From positions 1 to 64,000 of the forward strand of contig NZ_SWBM01000001.1 in NCBI RefSeq assembly GCF_005116465.1: a DNA stretch of 64,000 nucleotides. Direction: 5' to 3'. A model generated the notes under the pieces. That model was not told where the DNA came from and ran no database searches. It saw only the letters and a list, made by a program, of their open reading frames with translations. The stretch comes from Robertmurraya kyonggiensis. Lineage in GTDB: Bacteria > Bacillota > Bacilli > Bacillales > Cytobacillaceae. Positions 15,802-25,259 of this stretch are shown here, piece by piece. A program made the position numbers and the translations under genes. Within the stretch, counting starts at the first letter, position 1, and the number at the start of each line of letters is the position of its first letter.

Positions 15802-17065
15802 CGCATGGGAAATATTGTTTGAACGTCATAAGATTTTAGAAAATGTCCGTCAGAATGGTTTCTTTGAAATACAAGCGAAAGAAATCAAAAAGGTAAGAGA
15901 GCCAAGGTTAATGGCTAAGTTTGATCACTATAGCCACTTACCAAAACTTTTTAAAGAGCATGGGTTGTCGATCTTGCCGATTTCTCGTTCAAGTTATGTC
16001 ATTGGTGAGTTTGATGTCTATGAAAAGGTTCAATATAATCAAAAGCTAAAGCCCATTAGAGTAGACTTTCCTGCTGATTTAACAACCATTGATCCTACGA
16101 ATCTTTACTCTGAAAGTTCAGCACTTCATTGTGCGCATGTAACGGGTATGATGGAAATGGTTATGGGAGAAGAATCTTATCAAACTATTTCTGGAAGAAT
16201 GTCGTCTAAAGAGTTCGATTTTAATATTCGAATGAAAAAGGGAAATGAGCGGCACGTTACAATTAAGAACTCTCAGATTGAGATTGATGGTGGCTATGAG
16301 AGTCAAAATCAATTCATGATCGTGGAAGCTAAAAATGAAACTGTTGACGATTTCCTTGTGAGGCAACTCTATTATCCATATCGTCTATGGAAAGAAAAGA
16401 CTCATAAGGAAGTTAAACCGGTCTTTTTCACCTATTCGAATGATATTTTTAGCTTTTTTGTGTATGAATTTGTTGATCCTAAAAGGTATAATTCCTTAAG
16501 ACTAGTTGAGCAGAAAGACTTCATTATTGCTGATGAGAAGTTGGAGCTTGAAGACATTATCGCTGTATTTCAAACGGTCCAACCTGTACAAGAGCCTGAG
16601 ATCCCTTTCCCACAGGCTGATTCATTCACAAGAGTTGTGGACTTGCTCGGATTACTTGTTGAAAATGATTTGAGCAAAGAAGATATAACGGAGAATTATG
16701 ATTTTGATGTACGACAGACTAGCTATTACACTTCAGCTGGAATGTATCTCGGGTTAATTGAAAAATACACCGATGAAAACAGACAAGTCATGTTTACACT
16801 TACTAAAAGTGGAAGAGAAATTATGAGACTTCGAACAAAGGATAAATTTTTGAGATTGACGGAAAGCATTCTAGCTCATGAACCTTTTAAACAAGTTCTA
16901 GCAGAGTATATTCAGAAGGGTACGCTTCCAGAGAAGCCGAGAATTGTGGAAATCATGAAGAGATGCAATCTTTACAATGTTAATTCGGAGAGCACTTATT
17001 TTAGAAGAGCATCAACAATTACAGGCTGGATGAACTGGATTTTAGATTTGCCAGAAACATACTAA
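15785..17065 (+). CDS. Probable type II restriction endonuclease (PD-(D/E)XK)
   Basis: A 426-residue protein translated from inside the end of the Dam gene. It contains IEIDGGYE (Asp near residue 167) and FMIVEAKN (Glu and Lys near 180-182). The spacing and hydrophobic strands are those of a PD-(D/E)XK nuclease core. The last 150 residues look like winged-helix segments (LTKSGREIMRLRTKDKFLRL). It does not resemble DpnII, MboI or Sau3AI as I know them. The call rests on the nuclease motif and pairing with the methylase. It should cut DNA lacking the partner's methylation. Confidence 0.75.
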   Translation: MSKTDDAWEILFERHKILENVRQNGFFEIQAKEIKKVREPRLMAKFDHYSHLPKLFKEHGLSILPISRSSYVIGEFDVYEKVQYNQKLKPIRVDFPADLTTIDPTNLYSESSALHCAHVTGMMEMVMGEESYQTISGRMSSKEFDFNIRMKKGNERHVTIKNSQIEIDGGYESQNQFMIVEAKNETVDDFLVRQLYYPYRLWKEKTHKEVKPVFFTYSNDIFSFFVYEFVDPKRYNSLRLVEQKDFIIADEKLELEDIIAVFQTVQPVQEPEIPFPQADSFTRVVDLLGLLVENDLSKEDITENYDFDVRQTSYYTSAGMYLGLIEKYTDENRQVMFTLTKSGREIMRLRTKDKFLRLTESILAHEPFKQVLAEYIQKGTLPEKPRIVEIMKRCNLYNVNSESTYFRRASTITGWMNWILDLPETY

Positions 17066-17067
17066 TG

Positions 17068-17112
17068 AAAACGGTCTTTGTCCCATATTCTATGGGCTAG
17101 GGCCGTTTTTAA
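17068..17112 (+). terminator. Terminator of the restriction-modification operon
   Basis: Outer stem AAAACGG / CCGTTTT and inner stem GTCCCATA / TATGGGC, with a T-run on the right arm. Confidence 0.8.
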
Positions 17113-17227
17113 TTGCTGTTAAAAAATCGGAAACATACTATTAGTTAATTCAGATCAAATCATGTATTCTTGATAAAGTGATTCCATTCCTGATGGGGTA
17201 GAGAGAAAAAAAGAAAGAGGGTATGTT

Positions 17228-18655
17228 ATGCAAAAATTAGAATTCAACAGGAAAACGATTGTAACGTTGCTACTAGCTGGTTCGTTTATAGCCATTTTGA
17301 ACCAAACGTTAATGATTACAGCAATCCCTCCGATTATGGAAGAAATGGGGATTACAGCGAATACTGGTCAATGGCTAACGACTGTTTTTATGTTAGTGAA
17401 CGGTATTATGATCCCTGTCAGTGCCTTTTTATTAGAGCGATTTTCCACAAGACAACTATTTATTACAGCGATGAGCATTTTTGCTGCGGGTACACTCGTT
17501 GCAGGAATTGCACCTAACTTTGAGATGTTATTAATTGGGCGAGTTATCCAGTCTGCTGGAGCTGGGGTTATGTTACCACTTATGCAGACCGTATTTTTAA
17601 TGATATTTCCAGTCAATAAACGTGGATCAGCAATGGGATTAATTGGCCTTGTTATCTCATTTGCTCCCGCCATAGGGCCAGCATTATCCGGTTATGTGAC
17701 AGAGCATTATTCTTGGCGTGTATTATTCTTTATAATTTTGCCTATTGCTATTATTGATATTGTTATCGCCTTTTTTGCTTTAAAAAATGTAACCGAATTG
17801 AAGAAGCCTAAATTAGATATTCTATCCATTATTTTATCTTCATTTGGCTTTGGTGGACTTCTATATGGATTTACGTCAGCAGGAAATAACGGCTGGTTCG
17901 CAATGATGACCATCTTATCTCTTGGTATTGGAGCAGTAGCCCTTATATTATTTATCCTGAGACAATTACGAATGAAGCATCCGATGTTGGAATTCCGTGT
18001 CTTTACGTATTCCATTTTTCCATTAGCTGTTGTCATTGGGATGATTACATTTATGGGGCTAATTGGAGTGGAAACACTAATCCCACTCTATATGCAGAAT
18101 ATGCGAGATTTTACGGCTTTTGAAGCGGGCCTTGCCTTGTTACCAGGTGCCGTTATTACCGGATTTATGTCTCCAATTGCAGGGAGAATCTTTGATAAAT
18201 TTGGGGCAAAAAAACTAGTTATGGTTGGTTTAACGATCATTACGATATCTTCTTTTGCTTTTATCAATCTAGATACATCTACATCCTTAACTTATATGAC
18301 GATAATGTACAGCATCCGCATGTTTGGTTTATCGATGGTTATGATGCCAATTGCCACAGCGGGATTGAATCAATTGCCTAAAAGACTACTTCCGCATGGA
18401 ACCGCAATGGATAATACGATGCGACAAATTGCAGCTTCTGTTGGGACTGCTATCCTTGTCACAGTTATGACGACATCTGAGAAATCAGCAGCAAGTAGAG
18501 AATTGGTCAACCCGGATATCTATGGTGCGAATGTAGCCTTTATTGTGGTTGCTATATTGTCTCTAGTTGGATTAATTATCTCCTTTTTTATTAAAAATAA
18601 TGGTCCTTCACAAGAGGAACTGGAGAGAATTGATAGAGAAAGAATGAGAGAATAG
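17228..18655 (+). CDS. MFS multidrug exporter, DHA2/EmrB family
   Basis: A 475-residue drug:proton antiporter with about 14 membrane helices. Family motifs include LNQTLMITAIPPIMEEMG in helix 1, LLERFSTRQLF after helix 2 and the antiporter motif C-like GPALSGYVTEHYSWR near residue 148. Closest in plan to B. subtilis LmrB and MdtP exporters. SD AAAGAGGG precedes the ATG. It is a single gene with a terminator on each side and no linked regulator. The substrate is unknown. Confidence 0.9.
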   Translation: MQKLEFNRKTIVTLLLAGSFIAILNQTLMITAIPPIMEEMGITANTGQWLTTVFMLVNGIMIPVSAFLLERFSTRQLFITAMSIFAAGTLVAGIAPNFEMLLIGRVIQSAGAGVMLPLMQTVFLMIFPVNKRGSAMGLIGLVISFAPAIGPALSGYVTEHYSWRVLFFIILPIAIIDIVIAFFALKNVTELKKPKLDILSIILSSFGFGGLLYGFTSAGNNGWFAMMTILSLGIGAVALILFILRQLRMKHPMLEFRVFTYSIFPLAVVIGMITFMGLIGVETLIPLYMQNMRDFTAFEAGLALLPGAVITGFMSPIAGRIFDKFGAKKLVMVGLTIITISSFAFINLDTSTSLTYMTIMYSIRMFGLSMVMMPIATAGLNQLPKRLLPHGTAMDNTMRQIAASVGTAILVTVMTTSEKSAASRELVNPDIYGANVAFIVVAILSLVGLIISFFIKNNGPSQEELERIDRERMRE

Positions 18656-18687
18656 GAACCAGGGAGATAATCCCATTGTTTTAACTT

Positions 18688-18727
18688 AAAAGCTTACCGA
18701 GCTATTTTTCGGTAAGCTTTATTTTTT
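18688..18727 (+). terminator. Terminator after the EmrB-type exporter
   Basis: Stem AAAGCTTACCGA / TCGGTAAGCTTT with loop GCTATTTT, followed by ATTTTTTG. Confidence 0.9.
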
Positions 18728-18994
18728 GATCTAAAAGGCTGTTTTGTTAGGCAATATTACACAAAAAGGAGAATAGTACTGGGTATTTGTTCTCATTAAA
18801 GAACAATCGAAATCTAGTATAATTAGTTGTGAAAAGTCGAAAATTCTAAAAATTATTAAATTTTCGTTTTAAGAGAGTAAAATTTTCGTTAAACAAAACG
18901 AAAGAAACAAAAGACATGGTAAGTTGTTAGTAGACCTCAAGCGCGCTTCTAACCAAGAGAAGGGGGGATTAATTTAGTAGATTCGGAGGAATAG
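18728..18994 (+). other. Leader region of the YhcR-like gene
   Basis: About 270 bases without a long ORF. It contains an AAAATTTTCGTT repeat family (around 18860-18895: TTTTCGTTTTAAG, AAAATTTTCGTTAAAC) and a purine-rich stretch GAGAAGGGGGG. No known riboswitch was recognised. It probably carries the promoter of the next unit. Confidence 0.4.
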
Positions 18995-19054
18995 ATGGAA
19001 GCGACATTTTACGCAGAGGAACTATATATGAGATTAGAGGAGGAACTCACTTGA
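18995..19054 (+). CDS. Possible 19-residue leader peptide coupled to the YhcR-like gene
   Basis: ATG at 18995 has a good SD (CGGAGG, about six bases upstream) and opens 19 codons rich in Glu (RLEEELT at the end). Its TGA at 19052-19054 overlaps the TTG start of the large gene at 19051. The arrangement suggests translational coupling. It was found by inspection only; homologues are unknown and it could be chance. Confidence 0.4.
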   Translation: MEATFYAEELYMRLEEELT

Positions 19055-22000
19055 AAAGGCTTAGAAAACAGCTATTTGCAATAACGACAATGTTCGTTAT
19101 GTTGTTCAGTTTAGTCGTCCCATATAAAGCACAAGCTGCTGAAACGATTACCGTTGCCGAGGCGATTGCGAATAATTCGGGGACAGCCACTGTTGAAGGG
19201 TATATTGTGGGTTATACAACAGGCGGTGGTAGTGGCAAAGCTACATATGATTTTGAAGCTCCATTTTCAGCAGATACAAACTTTGCCATTGCAGATAGCC
19301 CTACGGAAAGAGATGCAACGAAAATTTTACCGGTTCAGCTACCTAGTAGTTTCCGAGGAGATTTTGGACTATTAACGAATCCATCGATCGTCGGTCAAAA
19401 GGTATTTATAACTGGTTCACTTGAAGCCTATTTTTCAGTATCAGGCTTAAAATCTCCATCGGCCATTTCCTTTGATGGCACAACACCACCTCCAGATGAA
19501 GAACCTATAGATGGTGAAACTGGATTAAAAATTCATGACATCCAAGGTCAATCACATTCCTCACCCTATAAAGATCAAAATGTAGTAGATGTACCTGGGG
19601 TTGTTACTTATGTAGTAGATAGTAGCAATTTCTATATGCAAGACCCGAATCCAGATGACAATTCAAGCACAGCAGAAGGTCTACTTGTGTACAAGCCATC
19701 TCATGGTGTTGCTGTGGGAGATAGCGTAACAGTTTCAGGTCTTGTCAAAGAGTGGGTACTTGATGGTTATGCTGAGAAGCTTCAAACTGACTTAGCGATG
19801 ACTGAAATTAATGCTCAATCTGGAAAAGTTACAAAGGTATCGAGTGGAAACGAACTTCCAGCTGCAATCGTGATCGGGAAGGACGCTATTCCACCAACTT
19901 CTGTTATTGATAATGACAATCTAGGAACGTTTGACCCTTCAGAAGACGGGATTGATTTTTACGAAAGCCTAGAAGGAATGCTTGTTTCACTTGAGAATCC
20001 GACTGTAACAGGACCACAAGAATATGGAGAAGTTACTGTTATTACGGGTCAAGTGGAAGGAAAAGCATATACGAAAGAAGGAACTCCTCTTTTAACAAAA
20101 GAAAATCAAAATCCTGAAAAAATGTTTCTTCAATTAGATGATCGTAGCTATGTGACGAAGGCTGGCGACAGATTTGATGGAACTGTTACAGGTGTCGTGA
20201 GCTATACGTTCAGTAACTATAAAATTCTTACAAAAGCTGCTGACTTACCAGATTTGGTTGAACGTGAAAGAACGAATGAAGTCACGTCCATTCAAAAGGA
20301 TGAGGACAAGCTTACGATTGCTGGTTACAATATCGAAAACTTCGTGGCAACTGACACTGCTAAACGCGATAAGCTTGCAAAATCAATGGTTGAGAACTTA
20401 GGCTCTCCAGATATCATTGGTCTTGTTGAAGTACTTGATGAAAGTGGAGAAACAGATAATGGTGTTGTCAAAGCAGATGCAAACTACAAAGCTTTAAGTG
20501 ATGCGGTTAAAGGCTTTGGTGGACCAACTTATGCTTGGACAGAGGTCGCACCAGTTGATAAAGAAGACGGTGGAGTACCTGGAGGAAACATCCGTGTCGG
20601 TTATTTGTACAATCCTGAGCGTGTAACTCTAAACGAGGCACCTAAGGGAGATGCGACAACAGCCGTTGCTTATGAAAATGGCTCACTTACATTGAATCCA
20701 GGACGCATTGATCCAACAAATTCAGCTTTTAATAGTAGCCGTAAGCCACTAGCAGCTGAGTTCACATTCAATGGAGAAGAAGTTATTGTCATTAACAATC
20801 ACTTCAACTCTAAGACAGGAGACCAACCGTTATTCGGGAAAAATCAACCGCCTTACCTTGAGAGTGAAGCACAACGTGTAGAGATTGCGACAATCGTAAA
20901 TAACTTTATTTCTGACATCAAGGAACAGAACGAGGATGCAAATGTAGTCGTATTAGGGGACTTGAACGATTTCCAATTTTCTGCCCCACTGGCTGCGTTA
21001 AAAGGAGATATTTTAACAAATCTAGTAGAAACTCTACCAGCTTCTGAGCAGTACACTTATAACTATCAAGGAAATGCTCAAGTGTTGGATCATTTACTAG
21101 TTACTAATAATCTAGCAGAAGCGGCAGAGTTTGATATCGTGAACTTCAACTCTCCTTATATGGAAGAGCATGGACGTGCGAGTGACCATGATGCTGTTGT
21201 TGCTCAGTTAGATTTAGCGGTTGAAGAAGGACCATTTACATTGTCACTTCTTCATACAAATGATTCACATGCCTATGTGGAGCAGTTCCCAAGACTATTT
21301 ACTGCAGTGAACGAATTACGGTCTGAAAAGGAAAATAGCCTGTTATTAAATGCAGGAGATGTGTTCTCAGGAACGTTGTATTTTAGACAGTATTTAGGTC
21401 TTGCAGACTTGTATTTTATGAATCATCTAGGCTTTGATGCGATGACTCTTGGAAATCATGAGTTTGATAAGGATTCTGCGACTCTAGCAAACTTCATCAA
21501 ACAAGCAGAATTCCCAATCGTATCTTCTAATATTAATATGGCAGCAGATGCTGACCTTGGACCACTTTTCAATGATTCAATTGGTGGTAACAATGAACAA
21601 GGAGAAATCTTCCCAGCCATTATTAAAGAAGTGGATGGAGAAGAGGTAGGTATCTTTGGCTTAACAACAGAGGATACAACATTCCTAGCTAGCCCTGGTG
21701 ATAATGTAATCTTTGAAGATGCTGTAGAAAAAGCGAACGAGACAATCGCATTACTTGAAGCACAAGGTGTAGACAAGATTATTGCATTATCTCATTTAGG
21801 TTATCAACCTGATTTGGATTTAGCTGAACAAGTAGATGGAATTGACGTCATTGTAGGCGGACACTCTCATACAAAGCTGGATGCTCCAGTGGTGATTGAA
21901 AAAGATGAGCCAACAATAATTGTTCAAGCAAATGAGTATTTGAAATACCTTGGTGTACTTGATTTAACATTTGACGAGAACGGTGTAATTACCGAGTATG

Positions 22001-23295
22001 CTGGTGAATTAAAGGATTTAGCTACGTATGAAGAAGATGCAGATGCAAAAGCAAAGGTGGAAGAGTTTAAAGCTCCATTAACCGAGCTTCAAAAGCAAGT
22101 AGTAGGTAGTTCATCGGTTGCGTTAAATGGAGAGCGTAATGATGTCCGCAGCAAGGAAACAAATCTAGGAAACTTAATTGCTGATGGAATGGTCGCGCAA
22201 GCCAATGAATTTATTCCAACGTATATTGCGATGCAAAATGGTGGCGGAATCCGCGCGTCCATTGACGAAGGCGATATCACGTTAGGTGAAGTCTTAACGG
22301 TTTTACCATTTGGAAACAACCTCGTTACCCTTGACCTTACTGGGGAAGAAATTCTTGCAGCCTTGGAGCTTAGTGTAAGCGCACCTGGTGCAGGTGGTTT
22401 CATGCAGGTATCAGGCTTGAAATTCAAGTATGACCCAGCGAAACCAGTTGGCGAGCGTGTCTGGCATGTAGAAGCATTAACGGCTGATGGATATGAAGAG
22501 CTTCAATTGGATAAAACATACCGTGTTGCAACGAATGCCTTCACGGCAGACGGTGGCGATGGTTACACAATGTTTAAAACAGCGAAAGATGAAGGACGTA
22601 TCACTGAGCTGTACATTGTTGACTTTGAAGTGTTTACGTCTTATTTAGAAGCAAATAGCCCAGTTTCACCAACAGTAGAAGAAAGAATCGTACAAGAGGT
22701 AGCAGATAGTACTGCTCCAGAAGCTCCTTCTGTAAACGAAGTGACTGACCAATCGACACAAGTAACTGGAACAGCAGAGGCTGGTGCGACAGTGGAAGTG
22801 TCTGTTGGAGGAACTGTTATTGGTTCTGCTACAGTCGCGGAGGATGGCAGCTTTGTTATCGAAATCGCTAAGCAAGTGGCTGGAACAGAGCTTTCCGTTA
22901 CGGCAAAGGATGCTGCAGGTCATGTAAGTGAAGCGATAGTTGTAACGGTTGTCGATGTAACAGCACCAGCTGCACCTCAAGTGAATCCAGTCATTCACAA
23001 TGATACGGTTGTCACTGGAAAAACGGAAGCCAGAGCAAGTGTGAAGGTCGTGTTGGACAAGAAGGTGATCGGAACTGCTGTAGCGGATGCGAACGGTAAC
23101 TTCAAGGTCACTGTACCAAAGCAAAAACATAAAAATGTCCTTACCGTCACAGCAACAGATACTGCTGGAAATGTTAGTGAGGCAACAACGGTTGACGTGT
23201 TAAAGAAAAATGAAACACCTCAACACCCTGCAGTCGCATTGGTGATTCAAATTGTGACTAGTGTATGGAATATATTAAAAGGTCTGTTTTGGTAA
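19051..23295 (+). CDS. Secreted multidomain nuclease/5'-nucleotidase, YhcR-like
   Basis: A 1414-residue exported enzyme. Its order of parts: signal peptide ending AQA-AE (1-30), a YhcR-type N-terminal domain (about 30-150), an OB-fold-like nucleic-acid-binding region (160-400), and an endonuclease/exonuclease/phosphatase domain (420-722, with GYNIENF, NNHFNSK, LGDLNDF, SDHDAVV). Next come a metallophosphatase (728-1000, LLHTNDSH, NAGDVFSG, LGNHEFD, GGHSHT) and a nucleotidase C-terminal domain (1010-1200, QNGGGIR), then two bacterial Ig-like repeats (1218-1390). It should degrade external nucleic acid and dephosphorylate nucleotides. B. subtilis YhcR ends in a sortase signal; this one ends in a short hydrophobic tail with none. 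The start is TTG with SD GAGGAGG. Confidence 0.9.
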   Translation: MKRLRKQLFAITTMFVMLFSLVVPYKAQAAETITVAEAIANNSGTATVEGYIVGYTTGGGSGKATYDFEAPFSADTNFAIADSPTERDATKILPVQLPSSFRGDFGLLTNPSIVGQKVFITGSLEAYFSVSGLKSPSAISFDGTTPPPDEEPIDGETGLKIHDIQGQSHSSPYKDQNVVDVPGVVTYVVDSSNFYMQDPNPDDNSSTAEGLLVYKPSHGVAVGDSVTVSGLVKEWVLDGYAEKLQTDLAMTEINAQSGKVTKVSSGNELPAAIVIGKDAIPPTSVIDNDNLGTFDPSEDGIDFYESLEGMLVSLENPTVTGPQEYGEVTVITGQVEGKAYTKEGTPLLTKENQNPEKMFLQLDDRSYVTKAGDRFDGTVTGVVSYTFSNYKILTKAADLPDLVERERTNEVTSIQKDEDKLTIAGYNIENFVATDTAKRDKLAKSMVENLGSPDIIGLVEVLDESGETDNGVVKADANYKALSDAVKGFGGPTYAWTEVAPVDKEDGGVPGGNIRVGYLYNPERVTLNEAPKGDATTAVAYENGSLTLNPGRIDPTNSAFNSSRKPLAAEFTFNGEEVIVINNHFNSKTGDQPLFGKNQPPYLESEAQRVEIATIVNNFISDIKEQNEDANVVVLGDLNDFQFSAPLAALKGDILTNLVETLPASEQYTYNYQGNAQVLDHLLVTNNLAEAAEFDIVNFNSPYMEEHGRASDHDAVVAQLDLAVEEGPFTLSLLHTNDSHAYVEQFPRLFTAVNELRSEKENSLLLNAGDVFSGTLYFRQYLGLADLYFMNHLGFDAMTLGNHEFDKDSATLANFIKQAEFPIVSSNINMAADADLGPLFNDSIGGNNEQGEIFPAIIKEVDGEEVGIFGLTTEDTTFLASPGDNVIFEDAVEKANETIALLEAQGVDKIIALSHLGYQPDLDLAEQVDGIDVIVGGHSHTKLDAPVVIEKDEPTIIVQANEYLKYLGVLDLTFDENGVITEYAGELKDLATYEEDADAKAKVEEFKAPLTELQKQVVGSSSVALNGERNDVRSKETNLGNLIADGMVAQANEFIPTYIAMQNGGGIRASIDEGDITLGEVLTVLPFGNNLVTLDLTGEEILAALELSVSAPGAGGFMQVSGLKFKYDPAKPVGERVWHVEALTADGYEELQLDKTYRVATNAFTADGGDGYTMFKTAKDEGRITELYIVDFEVFTSYLEANSPVSPTVEERIVQEVADSTAPEAPSVNEVTDQSTQVTGTAEAGATVEVSVGGTVIGSATVAEDGSFVIEIAKQVAGTELSVTAKDAAGHVSEAIVVTVVDVTAPAAPQVNPVIHNDTVVTGKTEARASVKVVLDKKVIGTAVADANGNFKVTVPKQKHKNVLTVTATDTAGNVSEATTVDVLKKNETPQHPAVALVIQIVTSVWNILKGLFW

Positions 23296-23306
23296 GTAAA
23301 TTGTAA

Positions 23307-23354
23307 AAAACAACCACGAATGTTGTGTAATAGCAACGTTCATGGTTGTTTTTA
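23307..23354 (+). terminator. Terminator after the YhcR-like gene
   Basis: Long stem AAACAACCACGAATGTTG / CAACGTTCATGGTTGTTT with loop TGTAATAG, then TTTATTT. Confidence 0.92.
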
Positions 23355-23433
23355 TTTATTTATTTATTTCCGGATTGAATTGCATGATAAATGACAATAA
23401 AAGATACTGATTGATTAAAAAGTATCAAAGCAC

Positions 23434-23832
23434 TTAGAACGTACCATTCTCGTTAGGTGAATTCTCTGGTATCGCTTGACCTACATCCCACATTTCAACA
23501 ATGAGGTTTTCTTGGAAACGAAAGATATGTACAACAGCCCCACCTAGGTCATCTGGATTCTGCTTTACATGGGAGTAGACTGTAACCATATCTCCTTCTT
23601 GAATCGCAAGTTTGACATCGAGTTTTTTGTTAGGGTTTTTATCTGCATTTTCCTCCATCGCGAGCATGAGGGAATCGGCATCGCCAGGAAAATAGGGATT
23701 ATGGTGTGAAAAACTAGAGCTTATGTATTGTTGGTAGGCTTCTCGAACTTTCCCTAGAGCGACTAGTTGTAGAAAAGAAATGGCTTTCTCTTTGTGGGAT
23801 AGGCTAGGAGTTAAATGATGGTCTATACTCAT
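23434..23832 (-). CDS. SnoaL-like / NTF2-fold protein
   Basis: A 132-residue protein with the cone-shaped NTF2-like fold of SnoaL proteins. It has an N-terminal helix with KEKAISFLQLVALGKVREAY, a middle HHNPYFPGD and the C-terminal sheet VHIFRFQENLIVEMWDVGQ. Such proteins are often annotated as polyketide-cyclase-like with no proven reaction. The ATG follows SD GAGAGGATG. It is a single gene on the minus strand. No catalytic role can be assigned. Confidence 0.8.
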   Translation of the reverse strand: MSIDHHLTPSLSHKEKAISFLQLVALGKVREAYQQYISSSFSHHNPYFPGDADSLMLAMEENADKNPNKKLDVKLAIQEGDMVTVYSHVKQNPDDLGGAVVHIFRFQENLIVEMWDVGQAIPENSPNENGTF

Positions 23833-24007
23833 TCTTAAACATCCTCTCTTTATTTTAAAATATATGACATGGATTTAATGAAAGCTTAAAGTATATAAAA
23901 ATTCATGTCAATTGTTGGAACACGAATGATTTTTCTTGGTCTAGCAAATTTGCTAGATTAGGCTTTATAATATTAATAAAGGAAGATTTTTCTAAGGGGG
24001 AAACCGA

Positions 24008-24460
24008 TTGAGTATTTCATTTGAAGTAAAAAGAACAGTACAAGTATCACAACAAAAAGTATTTGCTAGCTTGATTGATCTAGATTCTGCAGAGCGCTGG
24101 ATGCGAGGATTAGTAAGAATAGAACGATTGGATGAGGGCTCTATTCAGGAAGGGAGCCAGTGGAGGGAAACGAGAAAAATGTTTGGGACAGAGGCAACTG
24201 AGCATTTTGAAGTCGTAGAACTTAATGAACCGAATAAGATTGTTCTCCGTTGTGATGGAACAAAAGGGACAACAGGTAAAGGAGAATTTGTTTTTACATA
24301 CATATTGACTTCATCGGATGAACTGACAGAGATTACATTAAATGGGGAAATAAATGGGCTTACTGGGTTGGCAAAATTATTCGGCAAAATGATGGCTGGA
24401 ACTTTTAAGAAAGCTTGCTCGAAAGATCTAGATGCACTAATAAATTATTTGGAAAAATGA
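24008..24460 (+). CDS. SRPBCC family protein
   Basis: A 150-residue START/Bet v1-like (SRPBCC) protein, a hydrophobic-ligand-binding fold. Typical features are the first strand FEVKRTVQVSQQKVFASL, LDSAERWMRGLVRIERL near residue 25, and the C-terminal long helix GTFKKACSKDLDALINYLEK. The start is TTG with SD AAGGGGGAAA. It probably shares a transcript with the following YdeI-like gene 22 bases downstream. The ligand is unknown. Confidence 0.82.
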   Translation: MSISFEVKRTVQVSQQKVFASLIDLDSAERWMRGLVRIERLDEGSIQEGSQWRETRKMFGTEATEHFEVVELNEPNKIVLRCDGTKGTTGKGEFVFTYILTSSDELTEITLNGEINGLTGLAKLFGKMMAGTFKKACSKDLDALINYLEK

Positions 24461-24482
24461 GAGATTGGAAAAGGAGTCTATT

Positions 24483-25133
24483 ATGACCATTATCGATAAA
24501 TTGAAGCTAACGAAGTATAAAAATCTAGCTGTACTTAATCAACCTAGTGATTATGATGTATTTGCTGGATATAAGACGACGTTATCGGGAGAACATGATG
24601 CCATATTCATCTTTGTAGAAACGCTTGAAGAAATGGTTAAGCATACTCAGAAAATTATAAAGGAGCAGCCATTGCTTGAAAAAGGATACTTATTTTTTGC
24701 TTATCCGAAAAAAGGGAACAAAAGGTATAAAACCTTTGTTCATAGAGATGATATCTTCCCAGCCATGAAAGTTGGCGAAGATGGATATGTGGCAAATTGC
24801 GATTTAAAATTTTCACGGATGGTGAGTATGGATGATGTATTCACTGTCGTCGGGTTAAAGCAGGAAAAAAGAAAAGCTCAAAAGTCATCTGCAGCAAGTC
24901 AATGTGTAGCTGATTATGAGGACAATGTAAAAGATGTTGAGGCACTGTTAGAGAATTATCCCCATGAGCGTCGCTTTTATAAAGAATTAACACCAGGCTA
25001 TCAAAAAGACTGGGCTCGTTATATTTTTTCTGCGCAGCAAGAGGCAACACGTGAAAAACGTCATTTGCAAATGGTTGATATTTTATCCCAAGGGTATAAA
25101 TCAATTGAATTGTATCGATTACAAAAGAAATAG
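24483..25133 (+). CDS. YdeI/OmpD-associated family protein
   Basis: A 216-residue soluble protein. The C-terminal part, ENYPHERRFYKELTPGYQKD followed by WARYIFSAQQEATREKR, matches the YdeI/OmpD-associated domain, in which a Trp-Tyr helix precedes a run of basic residues. The N-terminal 130 residues are an additional alpha/beta domain seen in some homologues. I chose the ATG at 24483 for its SD AAAGGAG. The molecular role of the family is not established. Confidence 0.75.
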   Translation: MTIIDKLKLTKYKNLAVLNQPSDYDVFAGYKTTLSGEHDAIFIFVETLEEMVKHTQKIIKEQPLLEKGYLFFAYPKKGNKRYKTFVHRDDIFPAMKVGEDGYVANCDLKFSRMVSMDDVFTVVGLKQEKRKAQKSSAASQCVADYEDNVKDVEALLENYPHERRFYKELTPGYQKDWARYIFSAQQEATREKRHLQMVDILSQGYKSIELYRLQKK

Positions 25134-25259
25134 AAATAGATTTAACAGTTTTTTTTGAAAGAAGAATAATTTCGCCGTTTTGTTCCGATAATGAAGGAGG
25201 ATTATGACAAATAGTAGAATACTTATTTTTGTAGAAAGAGAAAATATTAGGAGGAAACT

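Noticed and set aside
14935-17065. GATC depletion as a footprint of the restriction system
   Set aside because: GATC occurs many times across the window on casual inspection, so there is no visible avoidance; a proper count was not made.
22666-23130. A 154-codon frame antisense to the 3' end of the YhcR-like gene
   Set aside because: It is rich in Ser, Cys and Arg with no domain or SD, and lies opposite repeated Ig-like domains; a shadow frame.
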